This document shows positions 23,826 to 32,268 of a stretch of 64,000 nucleotides of DNA, one piece after another. Location: NCBI GenBank assembly GCA_037501455.1, contig CM074855.1:37171001-37235000 (forward strand), written 5' to 3'. Source of the stretch: Lantana camara (Eukaryota; Streptophyta; Magnoliopsida; Lamiales; Verbenaceae). The notes beneath the pieces are model-generated. The model was not told the origin of the DNA. It searched no databases and saw nothing but the letters and a program-made list of their open reading frames with translations. Position 1 is the stretch's first letter. Every line of letters starts with the position of its first letter. The position numbers and the translations under genes are program-made.

Positions 23826-24279
23826 CTAGGCGCTCGCGGAAGGCCTCCCACGCAGTTGCGGGAGGGAGTAGGCGGGGCTCCTGCGCGGTTGCTGGAGCAG
23901 TGAGCAGGCGCGCCTAGGCGATGGCGGGCAGTCCCGCGTGGTGGCGGGACTGCTGTGCGCAAGTAGCGCGAGGGCCTAGTCGTGTTACGCCTTAGCACGT
24001 CTAGGCTCGCATTTTCGTAATGCGATTTCGTGTTTCATATTTTAGTTCAAAAACAAAAAAACAATCCAGAAATTAAAAAAACGATTCAATCTAATTTGAT
24101 TCAAAAAAAAAATTCTAATCAAAATTTTCCAAAACGTTTTTCAGAAATATTTAGGAAAAAGAAATATTCAATTTTTCTTAGATTTCTAAAAAACTCATGA
24201 ATATTTAATCGCATCTAAATCTACGAATTTCTACTAAATTCAGAATAAGAAGACGAATCAGAAATAGGCCTTGCAAGGT

Positions 24280-24292
24280 GGCTCTTATACCA
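24280..24292 (-). other. Copia primer-binding site (initiator Met tRNA, variant)
   Basis: The minus strand reads TGGTATAAGAGCC two bases inside the 5' LTR. This is one base off the usual TGGTATCAGAGCC. Confidence 0.88.
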
Positions 24293-24637
24293 CTTGTTGG
24301 GAAAACGGAACAGAAACGTAACAGAAATTTAAAATTTTTCCCAATAAGATAGAATCGAATCTTGCAATTCCTATTCCCAAATTCGTAGGGATCAAGAAAC
24401 TCACTTAGATAGTAGCTTTCTTGACACGTTCTAGCGGTCCAAGAACACTCTTCACGCGGCTTGTCCCCAAAAGCTCCTTCAAATCTTTCAAGACTTCACG
24501 ATAGTAGCCCTCTAAAGAATTAGTCCACCAACCTCGACCACGATCCGAATAGGGAGGATGCTAGATCTATATTCGATGTTTAGGCTCTAGGGTTTAGTGT
24601 ATAATATTTGGAGAAGGAGAATTTTTCTATCACTCAT

Positions 24638-24687
24638 CAAGGGGTTCGAACCCCTTGTATAAATATAGCTAAGGGGTTCGAACCCCT
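24638..24687 (-). promoter_or_regulatory. Probable copia core promoter: TATA site between two TTCGAA palindromes
   Basis: A perfect 20-bp palindrome centred on GGGGTTCGAACCCC (24638-24657) and a 16-bp copy of the same core (24672-24687) flank TATATTTATA (minus strand, 24658-24667). The location fits the U3/R border of the 5' LTR. The cores also resemble a Pol III B box, but no A box or tRNA fold was found. Confidence 0.55.
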
Positions 24688-24997
24688 AATATGTAATGGA
24701 ATAGGATTCTTATCCCTTTTGCTATTTGATTGCTTGCTTGGAGAGAAAGACCCTTACTTTAACCAAAAGTCTCCTGTTGACCAACTTGTCAAGCAAGAAT
24801 AATATCTAAATGTCTTAGATATTTTATTTTACAATATTTATTGAATAATCAATAACTTGAAGACTAATAATTAATTAATTCTCAATTAATTATTTATTAG
24901 ACTTTATTTCTCCAAATTAGAACTTTATTATTAATTCATAATTAACTTAAAGTCCATTAAATAATTAATCAAGATTAATTATTTAATCACATATACA

Positions 24998-25049
24998 CAC
25001 GTGGACACGTGTTTCACACGTGTCACTAGGGACACGTGTTTCACACGTG
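24998..25049. promoter_or_regulatory. Five CACGTG (G-box/ABRE-type) sites in the copia LTR
   Basis: CACGTG occurs at 24998, 25006, 25017, 25033 and 25044, mostly in the context ACACGTGT. CACGTG is the known binding core of plant bZIP and bHLH factors. Location is in the LTR upstream of the probable TATA site. Confidence 0.7.
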
Positions 25050-26205
25050 TAGACCCCACCAATCTACTATTGGTCCGATCAACTTGTTTAATCGATTTTA
25101 AGCATTAACCCACGTGACCGGGTTGTTATGTGTGACACTCTAGGTTCTTAATTCAATTAGGAGTGACCTTAATTAATTAATTCCTAATTAATTGATCAGT
25201 CCACAGATCATACGACTATAGTCTAGCAACAGGTGTATGACCCCTAGCTGAATAAGAATGTCTCAATTCGAAAGAACCTTTAAGTTGTTGATTCATGTGA
25301 GATACAATCCTCTTACGTCTCATCTCTCAATCAAGATCTAGGGTAAGGGAATAATTAAAACCCTAATAATCTTGATGTTAAAGTTAAGTGCATTTCATAT
25401 CCATTTGATCTCAATCCAAGAAACCCATTTCTTGATCTCGATCCACTGTCTTGGCCACGTACTCCTATATGGCATATTAATTAATTACACAATAAGAGAT
25501 CACCTCGCTAATGCAAGCGTAGGTCCTTTATCGATTCTCATATACTTTCATGTGCCACTTGTGCAGCCCTAGCATAAGCTTTGTATTGGTTGTCTAACGC
25601 GACACCCTTTAAAGCTCACGCCTAAGATAACAGAGTTAGCTCATAAAGTATCAATGGAACCTCAAGTCTAAGGATCACTTAATCACATCAATGCCTAGTG
25701 AGATATTTCCTAATCTGGAAGTTTCTATTTCCAGAAATAGAAAATTTCTTTCCCAATTAGGAATCTTCTCACACTGGACACCTCAGTGTACCTACTTAGA
25801 ATAAGTAAGCACCCCATGTACCACGCACGTATCAACAATACACTTTGTACCCCATGAAACAAGGTGGTCCTTCTTAAGGGCGTGATCACACGAGCAAGCC
25901 TCGAACGAGTCAAGTCGACACTCCCACTGTCTTTAGGACTCATCGGCTTGGAGTGATTTCTAATCATGATTTATGTGATATAGGGCTCATTCCATGAACC
26001 ATTTCACCTAAATGGTTGAGTCCTCTAAGTCATATTGATTAGGGCAGTTCTTATAAATGCATAGTTAAAGTAATCATACAATCAAACAAGAGCATATAAA
26101 GAAGTGTTGCCAAAGTTCGTTAATTATTCAAAGATTGTCTGTGATTTACAAAAGGAAAGTACTAAAGCGGATATACGATCGGCTTTAAGGGTACTATTCC
26201 TAACA

Positions 26206-26972
26206 ATGCCCCCGTAGCTTTCATGGACATGATGCACAGAATATTCAGGCCTTTTCTCGATAAGTTCGTGGTTATCTTCATCGACGATATTCTAGTGTAT
26301 TCGAGGTCCGCCGAGGAGCATGCGAGGCACCTTAAGCTTGTCTTACAAACGCTCAAAGATAATCAGTTTTTTGCAAAGTTCAGCAAAGGTGATTTCTGGA
26401 TCGATAGGGTTTCATTCTTGGTTCACATTATCTCCGAGAAGGGAGTTGAAGTTGATCCTGCAAAGATTGAGATAGTGTCCAAGTGGGAGAAACCGAAAAA
26501 TACCTCGGAAGTTTGAAGTTTCTTGGGTTTAGCGGGATATTGTAGAAGATTCGTGAAGGACATCTCGAAGATTGCTGCTCCTTTAACCCGCTTGACTAAA
26601 AAAGAGGTGTTATTTGTGTGGGATGAGGCATGCGACGAAAGTTTCAATCTCTTGAAGGAGAAATTAAATACTGTCCCGGTCTTAACACTTCCTGAAGGCT
26701 CAGAGGGTTATGTAGTGTATACGGATGCAGTGAAGGAAGAATTGTGAGGTGTTTTGATGCAAAACAGGAAGGTTGTTGCATATGCCTCTAAAAAGCTAAA
26801 GGACTACGAAAAGAACTATCCTACACAAGATTTGGAACTCGCCGCAGTGATCTTTGTTCTTGGTAAGTGGAGGCATTACTTGTATAGGATTTCTTTCGAG
26901 ATTTTCATTGACCATAAGAGTCTTCAATATTTGTTCACTTAGAAGGAGTTTAATATTAGATAAAGATTTTGA
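26206..26972 (+). pseudogene. gypsy1 reverse transcriptase C-terminal half and RNase H
   Basis: The first codons ([13 protein letters not shown]) belong to the reverse-transcriptase palm. The catalytic box is FIDD in [14 protein letters not shown] at 26277-26288, and the thumb SFLGLAGYCRRFVKDISKIA follows. RNase H has YTDA, the DLELAAVIF glutamate, [12 protein letters not shown] and later [10 protein letters not shown]. One frame holds throughout, with stops at about 26514 (TGA), 26745 (TGA), 26940 (TAG), 26961 (TAA) and 26970 (TGA). Most are one C-to-T or G-to-A step from the expected Arg, Gln or Trp codons, a pattern expected from decay of methylated DNA. Not translatable. Confidence 0.92.
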
Positions 26973-28620
26973 ATGGAGCTTCTTAAGGATTATGATTGTG
27001 TGATCAAGTATCATCCAGGCAAAGCCAACGTGGTCGCCGATGCACTTAGTAGGAAGACTAGTGTATCGAATTTGGAAGTGGGAGAAGGAAGTAGAAGTGA
27101 ACCTATTGTTTTGAGGGTTCGTGTGGCTAATCATTCAACCAGAGTTGAAGCATCGACTGTTTGAGGCTCAGACTAAGGATCCAGAAGTTCAGAAATTGGT
27201 TGCTAAGGCGAGAGCCGATATGAAGTGTCCCTTTGGTTTTCATGAGACAGGTTTATTCAGATTCAAGAACAAAGTTGTTGTACCCGAAGAGTTCAAACGC
27301 GTGTTACTTGAAGAGGCTCATAGATCGACTTACTCTATCCACCTGAGAGGTAATAAGATGTATAAAGATTTGAAATAGTATTATTGGTGGTATGGGTGGA
27401 AGAAGGATGTCACCGAGTATGTGAAACATTACAAGACGTGTCAGATGGTGAAAGACAAGCATTAGAAGCCCTGAGGTCTTTTGCAGCCGTTATCTATCCC
27501 TGAGTTGAAATTAGAGCAAGTAACGATGGATTTTGTATCCGGGTTGCCGAAAGTAAAGGGTGGTTACGATGGAATCTTGATAATCGTTGACCGCCTGACT
27601 AAGTCGGCTCATTTTCTTCCAGTTCGGATGTCCGATAAGATCAATAAGCTAGCCGAGCTTTAATGCACAAAGATTGTTAGACTTCACGGGATTTCGGTTA
27701 GCATTGTGTCGGATAGGGATCCGAGGTTTACATCGAGGTCATAGCAAGAATTGCAAGGTATTTTAGGTACGAGGCTCAATTTCAGCACCGCTTCACAACC
27801 GCAAACAGATGGTCAGTCCTAGAGGTTGATTAAGTACCTAGAGGATCTTCTACGGGCTTGTGCTTTGGATTATCAAACTTCTTGGGAGAAACAGTTACAC
27901 TTGATTGAGTTCGCCTACAACAATAGCTACCAAGCTTCTATTGGCATAGCTCCGTACGAGGTACTCTATGGACGGAAATATCGATCCCCGTTGTTCATTA
28001 ATCTTCAAGAGTGGAAATGGACTAAGCAAAAGGGCGTTAATAAGGGTGACAAATTGGAGAAACCTTCTAAGGCCATGCGTGATATGATGGAGAAAGTCCA
28101 ACTAGTGCTACACCGGATGAAAGCTGCCCAAGATCGACAAAAGTGCCATGCCGATAACCGGAGAAGAGATCTCAAGTTTGAGGTTGGAGACCGGGTTTTC
28201 TTGAAAGCGTCTACTCGTAAGGGATTTGCTCGAATCGGTAGAAGAGAGAAGCTTAACCCTCATTATTTGGGTCCATTTGAGATTCTTGAGAACATTGGTG
28301 AAGTAGCTTATCATTTGGATCTACCGCCGAGTTTGACCAGGATTCGTAACGTCTTCCATATTTCTCAGTTAAGGAAGTACTATCCGGATGAGTCCGAGAT
28401 TCTCCCCGTTGAAGAGGTTGAAGAAGCAGATTTGCAACCCGATTTAACCTTTGTTCCGAAGCTGGTAAGGATTTTAGATCGCAAGTTTCAAGTGTTGAGA
28501 AATCGGCAGATCCCATTGGTAAAGGTTTTGTGGTGGAGTTATAAAATCGAGGAAGCCATGTGGGAAACCGCGGATAAGATGAAGAAGTTTCATCCGGAGT
28601 TGTTCCCGATTGAGCAGTGA
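26973..28620 (+). pseudogene. gypsy1 integrase with chromodomain-like tail
   Basis: It follows RNase H with a one-base frame change between about 27121 and 27164. The HHCC zinc domain is damaged: the first cysteine reads Tyr in KHYKTCQMVK. The catalytic triad is kept: D in VTMDFVSGLP, D in SIVSDRDPRF and E in LHLIEFAYNNS. The piece 27826-28620 is open for 264 residues and holds the integrase C-terminus (VGDRVFLKAS, LNPHYLGPFEILENIG, RIRNVFHISQLRKYYPDES) and the chromodomain-like segment ending FHPELFPIEQ. Stops upstream lie near 27376, 27463, 27472, 27661, 27742 and 27820. In the family the tail is thought to steer insertion to heterochromatin. Confidence 0.92.
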
Positions 28621-28636
28621 ATCTGGGGACCAGACT

Positions 28637-28655
28637 CTTTTAAGGGGGGAGAGGT
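28637..28655 (+). other. gypsy1 polypurine tract
   Basis: TTTTAAGGGGGGAGAGGT lies directly before the LTR start TGTGACGCCCCGAG at 28656 and some 20 bp after the pol stop codon. Confidence 0.92.
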
Positions 28656-29253
28656 TGTGACGCCCCGAGTTTTTGTCGTTCAGGTACGCACGCCACACGT
28701 GTGAGTTTGAGATTTAGAATTTATTTGTATGCTTATTTGATCAATATGCCTATGTGAATAAGTTAATAAGTGATTTAAATGTTTATGTGATAATTTTGAT
28801 CTAATTCTATTCATTTCATATCATAGCATATACATACTTCATAATTCATACATTTCATAAACATATCATATTTATATATATATACACACTCATACAATAA
28901 AGCATATATATACATACATATATATATATATACCATACACTTGCACACTCACACAATTATATACATATTATATACCTAATATCTTAACTTTTACTTATAC
29001 ATATAAGTTATATATCTATAAATATATTACATATATTATATTATATTATATGATATATACATATTCACTCATGACACAAAACACACACTAAATCTCTACA
29101 ACACACACAAATCCCTTTTTCTCTCATTTTATTCACACACACACCTTTGATCAAGCAAGAAGAAGGAGAAGAAGAGATCAAGAGAGAATCACCATCATCT
29201 TCATCATCCCATACATTTCATTTCATCCTTTTCTTCCAAGGTTGGTTATATGT

Positions 29254-29278
29254 TTATATATATATATATATATATATG
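29254..29278. repeat. TA microsatellite
   Basis: Run of TA just after the first splice-donor candidate in the gypsy1 LTR. Confidence 0.8.
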
Positions 29279-29620
29279 CATGTGTGTGAGTGAGGGTTTG
29301 ATGGAATCTTAGGTTTTGGAATTTATTCTTGTTGCTAAGCATGATTTTATATACAACTTATGTAAATCTTTGAGTTTCTGTACTTGAATCCTTGGTATTT
29401 AGGTGACATATGCATACATGAGGGTTGGAGGGTTTGTATGAATGGTTTGGATTGATCTAAATGCTCAAACTTGTGTATTATGTGATATCAATGAGGTATA
29501 TTTTGTGTATAAGTGTTGGAACTTGTTTCATTTCACTTTGGGCTTTATTTTTGGTTGGTTTTTGGTGTTTCCCGAGCCTTTCCCCTGTTTTTGTCCTATT
29601 TTCGCACTCGGGGGAGTCCT

Positions 29621-29787
29621 AAACGGCCGTTTGGGGTCCTGGTTGATTCTGGAAACGGCTGTTTGGGAAGCTACTGACCTTTTCTTCTGCGAGGTCAGAA
29701 CGGCCGTTCCGAGGTGTTTGGCCTGGACCCAAGAGGGTCCAAACAACCGTTTGGAGATCCTTTGGATATCCAAAATGGCCATTTTGG
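29621..29787. repeat. Cluster of five CGGCCG-centred palindromes
   Basis: AAACGGCCGTTT (29621-29632, perfect), a one-mismatch copy at 29653-29664, GAACGGCCGTTC (29698-29709, perfect), a one-mismatch copy at 29741-29752, and an 18-bp perfect palindrome with core TGGCCA (29770-29787). Centres are 32-45 bp apart. Confidence 0.9.
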
Positions 29788-31246
29788 TGCTTTATGTCCT
29801 GTTTTTGGTTTTTATTCGTTTTACGTGTTTTATTTGTGCTTTCACTTTTATCCCCTTTTCCCGACTCTTCTAAGTGATTTAAGTGACTTGCATGTCCTAT
29901 TTTCACCTATGCATGAGTAGTTACTTGGGCTCTAATTTTTGAATTTCGCTTCACATTCATTTATGTAATACGTGAACATTAACATAGCATATTATCATTT
30001 AAATCTCCTATCATAACATCTCATAATCATGTCGTTTGTTGACTATTTGGTTCATAAGTCTTGAGTCTCACGTAAACTTATATTTCTTGCACAGAGTTCG
30101 AGCCCGTTGTTGAGGAGCAAGGTCCTTAGGCTTCTCTTCTCTTTTCTCTTGTCAAGGTGAGGTTTACTCTGGCTATCTAGAACCAGAAATATCTCGTGTG
30201 ACAATTTTAGCCAAAATGTACTACTTAGACTTGTATTTTGGAAAATGATTCATGGTTTCAAATATTTTCAAACACTTTCATGAAAAGAATATTTTGGCGA
30301 GATTATGCACATGTTATTTGGGCCCGGGGAAATATGTGAACGGAGACCGGTATGGCATCGGGCCTTCGGATAAGCCATTGCATATAGTACCCTTTGAGAA
30401 GATCCTCGCGCGACCAGGAGACCCGGGAGGCGGGATATTCTTGAGCCCGTGGTTAACACATCGAAGGAGCGGGTAGGAGTCCCGATCCCCTATCTCAATA
30501 TTGTATTATGAGGTGGTTTGGGCCTTGCAAACCCTTCCACCCCCTCGGAGGAAGAAAGATGGAAATTATGATTTTCTTACAATTATGATTATGGAATTAT
30601 GTTATGCATGAATGCTTTAACTATGTTTTATGCACACACTTTGGGAGTAAGGTTGGAGAATTGCCCTCTCGTGGGCCATTTAATGATTATGAATTTTCAA
30701 GTAATAAATTGATATCCGTAATTGCGAGTGATGCCTTTTTCTAAAATTCTCACTTGAGTTATTCCAAAACATTACTCGGAGTTATAGATTGCATGCGCAT
30801 GAGATATATTTATTACGCCCCTCACTCAGTCTTTCGACTGACCCCCAGGTTGTTTTAGTCATTTGCAGGTTTGCTAAGCGGGGAATAAAGTCTTCTAGGA
30901 CTCTTTATTTCAGTTCTAGCATACTTCATGTTCAGTTTTCATACTCTTGATTGCGTATTAAACAATTTTGAAGAATTATTGTATATATTTGGTAGTTGTG
31001 TAGGCTTCGGGTTGGATTACTTGTATTATATGTTTTGTTGAAGGTTATTTTGTAAATTAAATGAATTATGCTTCCGCTTCGATTTACTGCATCGTTATAT
31101 TTGGTTTTAAGTGTTAGCCCAGCTTAGCTAGGTTATTTTATCTTGTCACCCGTTCACCAAGTGTTTGGTTCATGTATGAACTTCTATTTCATGCGTTGAT
31201 CGGACTAATGGTGCGGGGTATGTCGTGCCTATCGATGCGGGTACCA

Positions 31247-32268
31247 TAGTTAAAATATAGAACGAGGAAGGCTTCCTAACAAGTAAACACTAAAACGGTG
31301 CATGTTGGGTTAGGATGCTAAATACGTGTAGAACATAATTCAACAAAAGAAAATGCAACATCGAATCTACAATTACAATTTTAAAGTGTATAAAACAAAA
31401 TCAAATTAAATCAATGCAAAGTGTGATGCACGTGCCAAGAATGCATTAAACCTGTCACCGTAGTAGTGATTTTTAGCACGACACTTTGTTCTTTGATCTC
31501 GATATTGTACTAAAGGTTGAGGGTGGTCCTTCGAGTATCTATAATTTTCAATCGAAATCCTGCTTGATTCCTTGTAGTAGTTGGAGGTCCAGAAAACCCA
31601 TGAAGGGGAAATGACCTATAGTCTCCCAATGATCTTTGTACTAGGAGCCTTCATAGTTTGGTAAGTAGAAGTCCCACGCTCCCATGCTTATCTCATTGCC
31701 TCCGGTGTCCTTCAACTCGTGGTTTGGGTCCCACCAGTGTGCACACGTTGATAATCTCTAGAACTTTATAGAAAGGATGAAGTTGGTGGAATTTCTTTGT
31801 GAGTCGAGCCTTCTATCACGGACCTTGAGCAAATGATAATAACCTTTTAAGAAAAGGCCTTGAAAGATCCTATCTCCCTTTTGAACCTCGTTGCATTTGC
31901 TAACCACCCAACAATTAGAAAAAGGAAGCTTGTTCGCTAGGTTGACCGTAATTTCAACGATGTAGTAACAACCTACAAAGCAGAACTCAATTCGAATATA
32001 GATGTATGTGATTTAGTGTATGCTTATAGTACATAATTATAAAACACGTATTCAATGCGAAAATACAACACATAATCTACGAACTTTATAATAAACACGT
32101 TTAAACTATAAAATTTCAACACTTTGCATCAAATAGCATCAATTAAGGATAAGAATTAATGCAATGCACATGTTGACAAGTTGTCCCCATGTCGTTCGAC
32201 CTAAACTCGACATGACACAACACTTGAACTCCGGTTTTGCAACCTGGAGATGTGATACCACTTTAGGA
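31247..32268 (-). other. LARD2 partial internal copy A
   Basis: Aligns end to end with 37524-38546, including the degenerate primer-binding site at 32249-32260 and the GGTTTTGCAACC block at 32232-32243. Its left edge is the gypsy1 LTR terminus. No coding sequence. Confidence 0.85.

Larger units (their letters stand above)
22063..24279 (-). other. Copia 5' untranslated leader, 2.2 kb, structured
   Basis: Non-coding DNA between the primer-binding site and gag. It contains a GC-rich island with perfect hairpins (about 23740-24000) set in AT-rich sequence, and three spaced copies of CCCACGACTCG (22265, 22375, 22463). No open frame in it resembles a protein family; the 23708-23998 and 23732-23917 frames are products of GC content. 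Confidence 0.75.
17744..26205 (-). mobile_element. Ty1/copia retrotransposon, decayed, 3' LTR incomplete
   Basis: Order on the minus strand: 5' LTR (24295-26205), primer-binding site, a 2.2-kb untranslated leader, gag, zinc knuckle, protease, integrase, reverse transcriptase, RNase H, purine tract, 3' LTR remnant (17744-18173). Integrase before reverse transcriptase defines Ty1/copia. The polyprotein is broken by several stops and frameshifts. The shared ~420 bp of the two LTRs differ at about 25 sites by eye (about 6 percent), so it is much older than LARD1. The 3' LTR begins abruptly at the terminus of the LTR ending at 17743. The element itself sits in the reverse-transcriptase region of gypsy1, whose sequence resumes at 26206. 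Confidence 0.93.
24295..26205 (-). repeat. Copia 5' LTR (1911 bp), complete
   Basis: The termini on the minus strand are TGTTAGGAATAG (26205) and CCCAACA (24295), giving the short inverted ends TGTTRGG/CCYAACA. It contains a CACGTG cluster (24998-25049) and a TATA-like site between two palindromes (24638-24687), about 370 bp from the LTR's 3' end. Confidence 0.92.
26206..31246 (+). mobile_element. gypsy1: right half of a Tekay/Del-like Ty3/gypsy chromovirus
   Basis: It starts in mid reverse transcriptase at the copia insertion point and runs through RNase H, integrase and a chromodomain-like tail to a purine tract and a 3' LTR. Reverse transcriptase before integrase defines Ty3/gypsy. The tail PLVKVLWWSYKIEEAMWE is the plant chromovirus type. 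The 5' half (LTR, gag, protease, start of reverse transcriptase) is not in the window and should lie left of it. The right LTR end abuts LARD2 internal sequence, so gypsy1 inserted into LARD2. Confidence 0.88.
28656..31246 (+). repeat. gypsy1 3' LTR (about 2.59 kb)
   Basis: It starts TGTGACGCCCCGAG. The 3' end is degenerate (GATGCGGGTACCA where relatives have GCGGGTGCTACA) and is set where homology to LARD2 internal DNA begins (31247 against 37524). Internal signals: exon 1 end TTCCAAG/GT at 29240, a palindrome cluster 29621-29787, a mini-exon candidate 30095-30156 (after GCACAG, before GTGAGG), and a third acceptor TTTGCAG at 30868 before a TTTGCTAAGCGG block. The 143-codon frame at 29442-29873 lies in the putative intron and looks like chance. 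Confidence 0.85.

Noticed and set aside
24641..24690. Possible tRNA or Pol III gene from GGTTCGAACCC sequences
   Set aside because: Only the B-box-like core is present, in a palindrome. No A box and no cloverleaf can be drawn.
29442..29873. 143-residue frame in the gypsy1 LTR
   Set aside because: Lies in the putative intron over the palindrome cluster; hydrophobic T-rich composition, no homologous frame in related LTRs.
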